Below are positions 7,836 through 16,685 of a stretch of 64,000 nucleotides of DNA, in pieces. The stretch's first letter is position 1, and every line of letters begins with the position of its first letter. Both the position numbers and the translations under genes were made by a program. Origin of the DNA: JAUYQR01 sp031415015 (GTDB lineage: Bacteria; Pseudomonadota; Alphaproteobacteria; Rhodobacterales; Rhodobacteraceae); contig JANOQT010000041.1 of NCBI GenBank assembly GCA_031415015.1, positions 1-64,000 on the forward strand, given 5' to 3'. The notes below the pieces were generated by a model. The model was not told the origin of the DNA and did not search any database. It was given only the letters and a program-made list of their open reading frames with translations.

Positions 7836-7862
7836 AAAGCGCCGGGACCAACCCGGCGCTTT
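7836..7862 (-). terminator. Bidirectional intrinsic terminator downstream of thrS
   Basis: An 11-bp perfect stem (AAAGCGCCGGG and CCCGGCGCTTT, 5-base loop ACCAA). On the minus strand it is followed by TTTTTGCG, ending the thrS transcript before the bufferin operon. On the plus strand a longer T-run follows. Confidence 0.85.
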
Positions 7863-7884
7863 GCTTTTTTTTCAATACCTTAGG

Positions 7885-9831
7885 TCACTCGTTGCGGGGT
7901 GACAGCGCCGCAACTCCGAACTCTGCCAGGGCAGCATCAAGACCCATACCTTCGGTTCGTGTTTCACCCAGACGCCGAACTGAAACAGTCCGGTCCTCCA
8001 CTTCCTTCATGCCGATGGCAAATATTACAGGAACCTTGCCGACCGAATGTTCGCGGACCTTGTAGTTGATCTTCTCGTTGCGCACATCCGCCTCGGCGCG
8101 CACCCCCACCTTGCGCAGCGCGGCCACAACTTCATGCACGAAGGGGTCGGCGTCCGACACGATAGAGGCGACAACCACCTGCCGCGGGGCCAACCAGAAC
8201 GGCAGTTTGCCGCCATAGTTTTCCAAAAGGATCCCGATGAACCGCTCGAACGACCCCAGGATCGCGCGGTGCAGCATGTAGGGCATGTGCTTGGCCCCAT
8301 CCTCGCCGACATATTCCGCGCCCAGCCGGTCGGGCAGTTGCGCGTCCACCTGGAACGTCCCGCACTGCCATTTCCGCCCGATGGCGTCGGTCAGTTTGAA
8401 ATCCAGCTTCGGCCCGTAGAACGCCCCTTCGCCGGGGTCGATCTCAAAGGCATTGCCGGTCTTCCTAATCGCGTTTTCCAGCGCGCCTTCAACGATATCC
8501 CAGGTCTCATCGCGGCCGATGCGCACGGCGGGCCGCGTCGACAGCTTGATCTCGAAACGCTCAAAGCCAAGGTCCTTGTAGACGCTCGCCAGCAGCGTGA
8601 TAAAGCTCGCGCATTCGGACTCGATCTGGTCTTCGGTGCAGAAGATATGCGCGTCGTCCTGGGTAAACCCCCGCACCCGCATCAGCCCGTGCATCGAGCC
8701 GGAGCTTTCATAGCGGTGGCACGACCCGAACTCCGCCAGTCGCAGCGGCAGGTCGCGATAGGACTTAAGTCCTTGGTTATACACCTGCACGTGGCAGGGG
8801 CAATTCATCGGCTTCAGCGCGTTGATGCGCTTTTCCTTCGCGCCCTCTTCATCCACCTCGACCAGAAACATGTTCTCGCGGTAGGCTTCCCAGTGGCCCG
8901 ATTTTTCCCACAGCACCCGGTCCACCACCTGCGGCGTGCGAATCTCCCTGTAGCCCGCGCCGTTCAGACGCCCGCGCATGTAATCCTCCAGCTGGCGATA
9001 GATCGTCCAGCCGTTCGGGTGCCAGAACACCATGCCCGGCGCTTCTTCCTGCAGATGGAACAGTTCCATCTCGCGGCCAAGCTTGCGGTGGTCGCGTTTC
9101 GCGGCCTCCTCCAGCATCGTCATGTGCGCCTTCAGGTCGTCGCGGTTCCTGAACGCCACGCCGTAGATGCGCTGCAACATCGGACGGCTGGCATCGCCCA
9201 GCCAGTAGGCCCCCGCCACATGCGTCAGCTTGAAGGCGTCCGCCGGAACCTGTCCCGTGTGCTGCAGATGCGGTCCCCGGCACATATCCTGCCAGTCGCC
9301 GTGCCAGTACATCCGCAGGTCTTCGCCTTCGGGGATGCGGTCGATCAGTTCCAGCTTGAACGGCTCGTGCCGCCCCCGGTAATACTCCACCGCACGCGCG
9401 CGTTCCCAAACCTCGGTCCGCACCGGGTCGCGCGCGTTGATGATCTGCTTCATCCGCGCCTCAATGGTACCAAGGTCTTCGGGCGAGAACGGCTCCGCCC
9501 GGTCAAAGTCATAGAACCAGCCGTAGTCACGCACCGGGCCGATGGTCACCTTCACGTCCGGCCAAATCTCCTGCACTGCGCGCGCCATTATGTGCGCGCA
9601 GTCGTGGCGGATCAGTTCCAGCGCCTGCGTGTCATTCTGCAAGGTATGAATCGCAATCGTTGCGTCCGCCGGGATCGGCCAGGCCAGATCCCAATGCGCG
9701 CCATTCACGCTTGCCGAAATCGCCTTCTTCGCCAGCCCCGGCGCGATCGACGCCGCCACTTCGGCAGGGGTCACGCCCGGCGCATAGTCGCGCCGGTTGC
9801 CGTCGGGAAATGTCAGGGAAATCGTGGACAT
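7885..9831 (-). CDS. thrS: Threonyl-tRNA synthetase
   Basis: A 648-residue class II synthetase charging tRNA-Thr. Domain order is normal: TGS domain (about 1-65), editing domain with HDCAHIMA and the later CRGPHLQHTG segment, catalytic core with MNCPCHVQVY, FGSCHRYE and MRVRGFTQDDAHIF, and the anticodon-binding domain (about 540-640). The start at 9831 is ATG, 7 bases after GAGGAGG; one codon further upstream is a TTG that is less well spaced. No T-box-like leader was seen, as expected in this group. Confidence 0.98.
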   Translation of the reverse strand: MSTISLTFPDGNRRDYAPGVTPAEVAASIAPGLAKKAISASVNGAHWDLAWPIPADATIAIHTLQNDTQALELIRHDCAHIMARAVQEIWPDVKVTIGPVRDYGWFYDFDRAEPFSPEDLGTIEARMKQIINARDPVRTEVWERARAVEYYRGRHEPFKLELIDRIPEGEDLRMYWHGDWQDMCRGPHLQHTGQVPADAFKLTHVAGAYWLGDASRPMLQRIYGVAFRNRDDLKAHMTMLEEAAKRDHRKLGREMELFHLQEEAPGMVFWHPNGWTIYRQLEDYMRGRLNGAGYREIRTPQVVDRVLWEKSGHWEAYRENMFLVEVDEEGAKEKRINALKPMNCPCHVQVYNQGLKSYRDLPLRLAEFGSCHRYESSGSMHGLMRVRGFTQDDAHIFCTEDQIESECASFITLLASVYKDLGFERFEIKLSTRPAVRIGRDETWDIVEGALENAIRKTGNAFEIDPGEGAFYGPKLDFKLTDAIGRKWQCGTFQVDAQLPDRLGAEYVGEDGAKHMPYMLHRAILGSFERFIGILLENYGGKLPFWLAPRQVVVASIVSDADPFVHEVVAALRKVGVRAEADVRNEKINYKVREHSVGKVPVIFAIGMKEVEDRTVSVRRLGETRTEGMGLDAALAEFGVAALSPRNE

Positions 9832-9996
9832 CAAGGGTCCTCCTCGTCGTTTTGGCGCCTACGAAACGCCCGGTTGCGGGTTATGTGATCAGGTTCTTGC
9901 CCCGCGCTCAGGCAAGTGTCAACCCGGTGGCGGTTCTTTGCGCGCCACCACGGGGCGGGCTGCCGCAGCAGTCGCGCGCCTGATATAGACGAATGC

Positions 9997-10761
9997 ATGA
10001 CAACCTATCTGACCACGCCGCAAGGCCGCCACATCGCCTATCATTCCACCCCCGGCAAGGAACCCGGCGTCGTTTTCCTCGGCGGCTTTCGCTCGGACAT
10101 GACCGGATCAAAGGCACAACACCTGCAGGCCTGGGCAGAAGCAACGGGCCGTGCCTTCCTGCGGTTCGATTACTCCGGTCACGGCCAGTCGCGTGGTGCC
10201 TTTGCCGATGGCTGCATCGGCGACTGGCGCGATGATGCCGCTGCATTGATCGGAATGCTGACCGAAGGGCCCCAGATCCTTGTCGGCTCATCCATGGGCG
10301 GGTGGATTGCGCTGCTGCTGGCGCGCGATATGGGCCACCGTGTCGCTGGCCTGATCGGGATCGCGGCCGCGCCGGATTTCACCGAGACGATGTGGGACGA
10401 CGAACTGTCCGTTGCCGACCGCACCCGCTTGATGGACGAAGGGCTGATCCTGCGCCCCTCCGCCTATTCGGACGATCCCTATCCGATCACGCTGCGCCTG
10501 ATCGACGATGGCAGGCGGAACCTTGTGCTGCAAAGCCCGCTGGCCTTGCCCTGTCCCGTGCGCCTGTTGCAGGGCACTGCTGATGCTGACGTCCCCGTGG
10601 CCACGGCCTTGCGAATTCTGGACCACATCAGCGGACCGGATATCCGTCTGACGCTGGTGAAGGACGCCGATCACCGCTTTTCAACCCCTGCTTGTCTTGG
10701 CATGATCACCTCAGCGGTGGAGGACGTTCTGAAAGGACCGGAGGATGCCACGCCAAGGTGA
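9997..10761 (+). CDS. Alpha/beta hydrolase
   Basis: A 254-residue alpha/beta-hydrolase. The nucleophile elbow GSSMGGW lies at about residues 94-100, the acidic residue is likely in LLQGTADADVP and the histidine in KDADHRF. Substrate is not evident; carboxylesterase or acylglycerol lipase are possible. No Shine-Dalgarno sequence precedes the ATG at 9997, but TATAGA lies at 9984-9989, so a leaderless transcript is possible. The open frame to 9916 was not used because it lacks family similarity. Confidence 0.82.
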   Translation: MTTYLTTPQGRHIAYHSTPGKEPGVVFLGGFRSDMTGSKAQHLQAWAEATGRAFLRFDYSGHGQSRGAFADGCIGDWRDDAAALIGMLTEGPQILVGSSMGGWIALLLARDMGHRVAGLIGIAAAPDFTETMWDDELSVADRTRLMDEGLILRPSAYSDDPYPITLRLIDDGRRNLVLQSPLALPCPVRLLQGTADADVPVATALRILDHISGPDIRLTLVKDADHRFSTPACLGMITSAVEDVLKGPEDATPR

Positions 10762-10785
10762 ACGGAGAGCTTTACAGGAACGATC

Positions 10786-11493
10786 GTGCGAAACTGCCGG
10801 TTTGTACTTATCGAGCACCTCTTCGATCCTGCCCATTCCAACCGTTCAACTCGCTGGTCTGCCTTGACCGAGCCACTGGTCGTCATCCTCGGTTTCATGG
10901 CCGATGCGCGCAGCTTCCTGCCGCAGCTTGTTTTTCTGGGCCGGACGCGCCCGGTAAGCCTGCTGTCGCCCGGTACCGCCGATACGGTTGAACAGCTTGG
11001 CACTCAGGCGGTCAGCCGCATTGCCCTGATCGCCACTCATCCGTTGCCCGAACCGCCGCCTTTGGCCGCCGCACGTGAAGCGCAGATCGTTGCCGCAAAG
11101 TCAGGCCGTCTGCCCGAAGCGATGTTGCAGGCCCGGCCCGGATCGGCACTGGCCGACGCCGAACGGCGCGACGATGTGCTGGCGTTGATGCTGGACATGG
11201 CCGCAGGCCTTGGCCTCGATCAGTTTCAGCGTCAGTCGCGCGCGCTGCAGCGCCGCCCCGATCAGCAGAAAACCCTGCGCAAAGCCACCGTGCCTGCACT
11301 GATCCTGACTGGCGAAGCGGATACGCCGGTGCCGCGTCGGCACGCAGGATTCATGGCCGGAATCATGCCGCAAGGCTGTCTGGAAATGATCCCGAACGCC
11401 AAACATCTGCCGCAACTGGAACAGCCCGAAACCGTGTCGCGGGCGCTGGAGACTTTCTTCGACGGTCGCCTGCCGTCGCTGCTATTGCGATGA
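10786..11493 (+). pseudogene. Alpha/beta hydrolase with missing nucleophile elbow
   Basis: A 235-residue open frame from GTG at 10786 (AGGA just upstream). The first beta strand (PLVVILGFMADARSFLPQLV) and the complete second half (VSRIALIATHP, then PALILTGEADTPVP and NAKHLPQLEQPETV) match the alpha/beta-hydrolase fold. Between TVEQLGTQ and AVSRIAL the region that should contain G-x-S-x-G is absent, as if about 40-50 residues were removed in frame. Aspartate and histidine candidates remain. It is probably an inactive remnant, or a non-catalytic fold member. It overlaps the phaZ 3' end by 12 bases, tail to tail. Confidence 0.6.
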
Positions 11494-12753
11494 CGCCAGG
11501 CTGATCTTCGCCTTCTTGCCGCTTCCCGAATTCGCGTCGATGAAGTTCAACACCAGCGGACGGATGTTCAGCCGCCAGCTTTTCCCGGCAAAGATGCCGT
11601 AATGGCCTGCGCCCGGCTCCAGATGCTGGACCTTCTTGTCATCTGACAGGCCGGTCAACAGGTTCAGCGCCGCAACGCATTGCCCGGGCGCAGAAATATC
11701 GTCGTTCGCGCCTTCGACCGTCATCACCGCCACCTTGGTGATTGCCCCAAGATCGACCCGCTTTCCCGCAACGACAAAGCTGTTCGTCGCAATTTCGCGG
11801 TTCTTGAAGATCCGCTCCACCGTCGACAGATAGAATTCCGCCGTCATGTCCATGACCGCCAGATACTCGTCGTAGAACCGGTTGTGGGCGTCGTGGTCAC
11901 TGGCCTCACCGCGCGAGGCGCGCATGATCTGTTCGGTAAACGCCTTGGAATGCCGCTCGGCGTTCATGGTGATGAAGCTTTGCAGCTGCAAAAGACCCGG
12001 ATAGACCAGCCGCCCCGCGCCCTTGTGCTTGAAGCCGACGCGCTGGATCGCCAGATGTTCCAGCTGCCCCATCGTGATCCGCCGACCGAAATCCGTCACC
12101 TCGGTGGCCGCGGCATCCGGGTCCACCGGACCGCCGATCAGCGTCAGGCTGCGCGGCTGCGCGTCCGGGTCCTCGGCGGCCAGATAGGCCGCTGCGGCCA
12201 GTGTCAGCGGCACCGGCTGGCACACCGCAATCACATGCGTGTCCGGCCCCAGCGCCTTCATGAACTCCGCCAGATACAGCGTGTAATCTTCGACATCGAA
12301 CTTGCCCGCACTGACCGGAATGTCGCGGGCATTGTGCCAGTCCGTCACAAAAACATCGGCATCGGGCAGCAAGCTGGCCACAGTTGACCGCAGCAGCGTG
12401 GCGTAATGACCAGACATCGGCGCCACCAGCAGCACCTTGCGCGCCATCGGCAGGCGGCGACGGACGTAGAACTGCACCAGATCGCCAAACGGCTTTTTCA
12501 CGATCTGTTCAAGATCGACCAGATGGTCCTGTCCGTCCGGCCCGACAATCGACCGGATGCCCCAGTCGGGTTTCGCCACCATCCGGCCATAGCTGCGTTC
12601 CGTCACATCGCCCCAGGCGGCCATCAACGGCAGCATCGGATTCATCGACATCGAGAAGGCCGGATAGGACGCCATCGCGCGCGCCGTCGCACCCAACCAC
12701 TCATTGGTGTTGCGCGCGCTTTCCATAAGGTCGTAGGTGAACATATACTTCAT
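11482..12753 (-). CDS. phaZ: Intracellular polyhydroxyalkanoate depolymerase
   Basis: A 423-residue intracellular PHA depolymerase, releasing hydroxyacyl monomers or oligomers from storage granules. The family N-terminus MKYMFTYDLMESARNTNEWL is present, and the likely nucleophile is the cysteine in VIAVCQPVPLTL, as in this Cys-type depolymerase group. A candidate histidine is in EPGAGHYGIFAGKSWR. The start at 12753 follows AAGGAGA. It is divergent from phaC; the 96-bp gap should carry both promoters. Confidence 0.93.
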   Translation of the reverse strand: MKYMFTYDLMESARNTNEWLGATARAMASYPAFSMSMNPMLPLMAAWGDVTERSYGRMVAKPDWGIRSIVGPDGQDHLVDLEQIVKKPFGDLVQFYVRRRLPMARKVLLVAPMSGHYATLLRSTVASLLPDADVFVTDWHNARDIPVSAGKFDVEDYTLYLAEFMKALGPDTHVIAVCQPVPLTLAAAAYLAAEDPDAQPRSLTLIGGPVDPDAAATEVTDFGRRITMGQLEHLAIQRVGFKHKGAGRLVYPGLLQLQSFITMNAERHSKAFTEQIMRASRGEASDHDAHNRFYDEYLAVMDMTAEFYLSTVERIFKNREIATNSFVVAGKRVDLGAITKVAVMTVEGANDDISAPGQCVAALNLLTGLSDDKKVQHLEPGAGHYGIFAGKSWRLNIRPLVLNFIDANSGSGKKAKISLASSQ

Positions 12754-12811
12754 CACGTCTCCTTGCCCGGGACAGGGCCGGTCCTGCACTGGCCGCCGGG
12801 ACGGGGACGCA

Positions 12812-12819
12812 ATGCTGCA
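12812..12819. promoter_or_regulatory. Possible PhaR half-site in the phaZ-phaC gap
   Basis: ATGCTGCA matches the core of the stronger TGC-rich sites before the phasin gene (14696-14736). A CTGCACT lies 28 bases upstream. A single partial match, so weak evidence. Confidence 0.3.
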
Positions 12820-12849
12820 TAGCGGCGACGATACGGGGGAAACGTTAGC

Positions 12850-14649
12850 ATGACAACAGAAGACCGCACCCCCGATGCCGCAGAGGCAGACGCGCGGACA
12901 GCCCGGCTTAACGCCAACCTCGTCAAGGTTGACGAATTGTCAAAGCGTTTGACCGCCGCCCTGACAAACCGCCGCAAGGCCGATCCGGCGCTGGCCGGCC
13001 CCGCGCCGGACGTCTACATGAAGGCCGCCGCCGCCTATCTGGCCGAGATGATGCAGAACCCCGCCCGCGTCGTCGAGCATCAGGTCAGCTACTGGGGCAA
13101 GACCCTGAAACACTATGTCGAGGCGCAGCAGACCCTCGCCAAGGGCGAATTCAAGGCCCCGCCCGATCCCGGACCCAAGGACCGCCGCTTCCAGAACCCG
13201 CTCTGGGACAGCCACCCGTATTTCAACTTCCTCAAGCAGCAATACCTGCTGAACGCCGAAGCCGTTTCCACCGCCGTGGGCGACATGGAATCGCTGGATG
13301 CCGCCGACAGGCGCCGCGTCGAATACTTCACCCGGCAGATCGTCGACATGTTCTCGCCCACCAACTTCCTTGGCACCAACCCCGACGCGCTGGAAAAGGC
13401 CGTGGCGACCGACGGCGAAAGTCTGGTGCAGGGCCTCGAAAACCTTGTCCGCGACATCGAAGGGGCGCAGGGCGATCTGCAGGTCACCCTGGCAGACCGT
13501 GACGCCTTCAGGGTTGGCGAAAACCTCGCCACCACCCCCGGCGAGGTCGTCTACCGCAACCGGATGCTGGAGCTGATCCAGTATGCGCCAACCACCCCGA
13601 CCGTCCACAAGACGCCCCTGCTGATCTTCCCGCCATGGATCAACAAGTTCTACATCATGGACCTCAAGCCCGCAAATTCACTGATCAAGTGGATCGTGGA
13701 TCAGGGCTTTACCCTGTTCGTCGTCTCTTGGGTCAACCCCGACGCCAGCTACGCCGGTGTCACCATGGACGACTACATCCGCGACGGATTTCTGCGCGCC
13801 ATGGCCGAAGTGCGCCGCATCACCGGCGAGCCGCAGATCAACGCCGTCGGCTATTGCATTGCGGGTACCACGCTGGGCCTGACGCTGGCGCATCTGCAAA
13901 AGGCGGGGGATCACACCGTCAACTCCGCCACTTTCTTCACCACGCTGGCCGATTTCTCGGATCCCGGTGAGGTCGGCGTCTTCCTGAACGACGATTTCGT
14001 CGACGGCATCGAACGCCAGACCGAACAGGACGGCATCCTGTCCAAGTTCTTCATGAGCCGCACGTTTAGCTTCCTGCGCTCCAACGACCTGATCTACACC
14101 CCTGCGATCAAAAGCTACATGCTGGGCGAAGCACCGCCCGCTTTCGACCTGTTGTACTGGAACGGCGACGGCACCAATTTGCCCGCGAAAATGGCCGTCG
14201 AATACCTGCGCGGGCTGTGTCAGGGTGACGGGTTCGCGCTGGGGACCTTCCCGGTTTTCGGCCGCCCGGTCAGCTTGCAGGATATCAAACTGCCCCTCTG
14301 CGCCATCGCCTGCGAGACGGACCACATTGCCCACTGGCGCGGCAGCTTCAACAGCGTCAAGCAGATGGGGTCGGCCGACAAGACCTTTATCCTGTCCGAA
14401 TCCGGCCATATCGCGGGGATCATCAATCCCCCCTCGAAGGACAAGTACGGCCACTATACCAACCAAGCCCCGGTCTCGGGCGTTCCGGAAGCGTGGCTGA
14501 AGGGCGCATCCTTCCACAAAGGCAGCTGGTGGCCGCGCTGGAAAGACTGGCTTGCTGCACGGTCCGGGCCGCAGATCACCGCCCGCGTGCCGACTGATTC
14601 GCTGGCAGCTGCGCCAGGCACCTATGTTAGCATCACCCCCGCCAGCTGA
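12850..14649 (+). CDS. phaC: Class I poly(3-hydroxyalkanoate) synthase
   Basis: A 599-residue class I PHA synthase polymerising (R)-3-hydroxyacyl-CoA at the granule surface. The lipase-box-like GYCIAG places the catalytic cysteine at 336; aspartate 491 (CETDHIAHW) and histidine 520 (SESGHIAGI) complete the triad. The conserved PPWINKFYIMDL and SWVNPD segments are present. Length is typical. It starts head-to-head with phaZ, and the phasin gene follows in the same direction after 155 bases with its own regulatory region. Confidence 0.97.
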   Translation: MTTEDRTPDAAEADARTARLNANLVKVDELSKRLTAALTNRRKADPALAGPAPDVYMKAAAAYLAEMMQNPARVVEHQVSYWGKTLKHYVEAQQTLAKGEFKAPPDPGPKDRRFQNPLWDSHPYFNFLKQQYLLNAEAVSTAVGDMESLDAADRRRVEYFTRQIVDMFSPTNFLGTNPDALEKAVATDGESLVQGLENLVRDIEGAQGDLQVTLADRDAFRVGENLATTPGEVVYRNRMLELIQYAPTTPTVHKTPLLIFPPWINKFYIMDLKPANSLIKWIVDQGFTLFVVSWVNPDASYAGVTMDDYIRDGFLRAMAEVRRITGEPQINAVGYCIAGTTLGLTLAHLQKAGDHTVNSATFFTTLADFSDPGEVGVFLNDDFVDGIERQTEQDGILSKFFMSRTFSFLRSNDLIYTPAIKSYMLGEAPPAFDLLYWNGDGTNLPAKMAVEYLRGLCQGDGFALGTFPVFGRPVSLQDIKLPLCAIACETDHIAHWRGSFNSVKQMGSADKTFILSESGHIAGIINPPSKDKYGHYTNQAPVSGVPEAWLKGASFHKGSWWPRWKDWLAARSGPQITARVPTDSLAAAPGTYVSITPAS

Positions 14650-14695
14650 CATTTCATCGGCTTTCCCGAGGCTTATCCAGCCGCACCCACAAGTT

Positions 14696-14736
14696 ATGCT
14701 GCACTGCAGAAAAAGCTTGAAATGCTGCGGTGCAGC
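14696..14736. promoter_or_regulatory. Two TGC-rich PhaR-type operators before the phasin gene
   Basis: TGCTGCACTGCAG at 14697-14709 and TGCTGCGGTGCAGC at 14723-14736 are near-palindromic, TGC-rich and 26 bases apart. PhaR of related species binds such TGC-rich sites before phasin genes. An AT-rich TATATAT stretch follows at once and may be the -10 region, so bound PhaR would block the promoter. phaR lies 1.3 kb downstream. Confidence 0.7.
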
Positions 14737-14804
14737 GTATATATCTCTGTCATCAGAAAACGGTACGCTATCGCAACGCATACCCGCACATCGGAGCACA
14801 TGAA

Positions 14805-15254
14805 ATGAACAAGACCCCAGACTTCGCCAAGACCATGCAAGACATGATGGCTTCTTTCCCGGTTGACGCTTCTGCCATGCAGAATGCATTCAAGACCCAA
14901 GCTGCTTTCGCCGAGAAATTCTCCAAGGTCGCTCTTGAGGCCGCTGAAAAGTCCACCGAGATCACCTCCAAGTGGGCCAAAGACGCCATCGCCAAGATGA
15001 CCGACGTCTCCAAAGCCAAAGCCGAGCCGACCGACTACACCAAATCGGTGACCGATTTCGCTTCGGCCGCTGCCGAGATGGCTGCTGAAAACATGGCTGC
15101 TTTCGCTGAAGTCGCGAAAAAAGTGCAGATGGAAACCGTCGAGCTGATGCTGGCTGCCGGCACGGACATGTCGGAAGACGCGACTGCTGCTGTCAAGAAA
15201 GCCACCAACGAAGTGACCAACGTCGCCAAGAAAGCCGCTGCCGCTGCCAAGTAA
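14805..15254 (+). CDS. phaP: Phasin (PHA granule-associated protein)
   Basis: A 149-residue amphipathic, alanine- and lysine-rich helical protein typical of phasins, with FPVDASAMQNAFKTQAAFAE near the N-terminus and an alanine/lysine-rich tail. It should coat PHA granules and limit their size. The start at 14805 follows GGAG; the longer frame to 14730 would run through the operators. Codon use is strongly biased (GCT, AAG, ACC), unlike neighbours, which suggests high expression. A strong terminator follows. Confidence 0.9.
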   Translation: MNKTPDFAKTMQDMMASFPVDASAMQNAFKTQAAFAEKFSKVALEAAEKSTEITSKWAKDAIAKMTDVSKAKAEPTDYTKSVTDFASAAAEMAAENMAAFAEVAKKVQMETVELMLAAGTDMSEDATAAVKKATNEVTNVAKKAAAAAK

Positions 15255-15293
15255 TCCCTGATCCGTAGCGAGTTTGCGCAACTTTGCGCATGG

Positions 15294-15327
15294 CGGGCCC
15301 GGAGGCAACTCCGGGCCCGGTTCATTT
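15294..15327 (+). terminator. Intrinsic terminator after phasin gene
   Basis: An 11-bp perfect stem CGGGCCCGGAG / CTCCGGGCCCG with a GCAA tetraloop, 39 bases after the phasin stop, followed by a weak T tract (GGTTCATTTC). Confidence 0.85.
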
Positions 15328-15395
15328 CGAGACCCTGTCCATTTCCAGCCCCTGCTGTAAGCTTCACGTCAAGCCGCAAATTGGGGGGCGGGGAC

Positions 15396-16037
15396 ATGAC
15401 ACAGGCGATCACAATCTGGACCTATGACTGGGTCCCCAACGGCCCGCGCGGCCATGTGCGCGACATCCGCCTGCGCTGGGCGCTGGAAGAGGCAGGCCTG
15501 CCCTACACCGTCGCCTCCACTCCGTTCAACGATCGCGGACCGGACCACATCGCCCGCCAGCCCTTCGCCCAGGTGCCCTTCCTGCAGAACGGTGACCTTC
15601 AGGTGTTCGAAAGTGGTGCCTGCCTGCTGCACATCGCCGAGCAAAGCGACCTTCTGATGCCGCGCGATCCGCAAGGCCGGGCCGACACCCTGCAGTGGCT
15701 TTTTGCGGGATTGAACTCGGTCGAAATGGTCTCTGTTCCCTGGTGGTTCATCGGCCTGTCGAATCCGGCCGAGAACCCGCTGCAAGGCTGGCTCCGCGCC
15801 CGGCTTGACCGGCTGGAGGCTGTTCTTGCCGAACGGGACTGGCTGGCCGCAGGGCGCTTTACCGTCGCCGATCTTCTGATGGCCGACATCCTGCGCGTGC
15901 CCGCCGTCCTGCGCCTGCTTGCGGACTACCCGGCGCTCCATGCCTACAGCGGTCGGGTGCTGGACCGTCCCGCATTTCGAAAGGCGCTTCAGGACCAGCT
16001 TGACCACTTCGCCGCCGGTGATACTGTCCGTGCCTGA
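15396..16037 (+). CDS. Glutathione S-transferase family protein
   Basis: A 213-residue GST-fold protein: thioredoxin-like N-terminal domain (about 1-80) with the substrate-facing VPFLQNGDLQVFESGACLLHIAE segment (cis-proline and the E-S pair), then a helical domain with the RFTVADLLMADIL motif typical of GSTs. The specific substrate is unknown. The start at 15396 follows a G-rich ribosome-binding region. It sits between the phasin and phaR genes, a position that may only reflect local synteny. Confidence 0.88.
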   Translation: MTQAITIWTYDWVPNGPRGHVRDIRLRWALEEAGLPYTVASTPFNDRGPDHIARQPFAQVPFLQNGDLQVFESGACLLHIAEQSDLLMPRDPQGRADTLQWLFAGLNSVEMVSVPWWFIGLSNPAENPLQGWLRARLDRLEAVLAERDWLAAGRFTVADLLMADILRVPAVLRLLADYPALHAYSGRVLDRPAFRKALQDQLDHFAAGDTVRA

Positions 16038-16124
16038 TCCCGCTCTGGCGTCCCAGCCCGCCCTTTCTTTTTCTGCAACCCTCCCGTAAGCTTCTCTGCA
16101 AGTGCATAAACCAGGGGGGGCCAG

Positions 16125-16679
16125 ATGGCCGACACCGTCAAGCCGCTGCTGATCAAGCGCTACGCCAGCCGCCGCCTCTACAACACCGAAACCTCCGATT
16201 ACGTGACGCTGGAGGATATCGCGGGGTTCATCCGTCTGGGCCGCGAAGTGCAGATCGTCGATCTGAAATCCGGTGACGATCTGACACGCCAGTACCTGCT
16301 GCAGATCGTGGCCGAGCACGAGTCCAAGGGCGAAAGCGTGCTGCCCGTTGATGTGCTGACCGATCTGGTGCGCAGCTATACCAGCGGCGTGCGGTCCATC
16401 GTGCCGCAGTTCCTCGCCTCGTCGTTCGAAATGCTGCGCGAAAGCCAGTCGAAGCTGATGGAAAACCTCACCGCCTTCCCCAATCCGATGGCCTCCGTCC
16501 CCGGTTTTGACGCGCTGCGCAAGCAGCAGGAAGCCTTTCTCAAGACCGTCATGAGCGGCATGCCCGGCTGGGGCGGTTCCGGCCCCGCGCGCGAAGAAGA
16601 GGCGCCTGCCAGTCCCGACGATATCGCCGACATCAAGAAACAACTGGCCGAGCTTCAAAAGAAGCTGTCCAAGCTGTGA
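16125..16679 (+). CDS. phaR: PHA synthesis repressor
   Basis: A 184-residue PhaR-type regulator. The N-terminal PHB/PHA-accumulation DNA-binding domain is clear (IKRYASRRLYNTETSDYVTL, then EVQIVDLKSGDDLT), followed by a PHB-accumulation region and a charged coiled-coil-like C-terminus (DIADIKKQLAELQKKLSKL). PhaR binds both PHA and DNA and represses phasin expression until granules form; candidate operators lie at 14696-14736. A G-rich ribosome-binding site precedes the start. A LysR gene starts 6 bases after its stop and may be co-transcribed. Confidence 0.95.
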   Translation: MADTVKPLLIKRYASRRLYNTETSDYVTLEDIAGFIRLGREVQIVDLKSGDDLTRQYLLQIVAEHESKGESVLPVDVLTDLVRSYTSGVRSIVPQFLASSFEMLRESQSKLMENLTAFPNPMASVPGFDALRKQQEAFLKTVMSGMPGWGGSGPAREEEAPASPDDIADIKKQLAELQKKLSKL

Positions 16680-16685
16680 CCGCCA

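Noticed and set aside
8047..9888. Long 613-codon plus-strand open frame
   Set aside because: It lies entirely antisense to thrS, whose motifs are intact; high GC explains long antisense frames.
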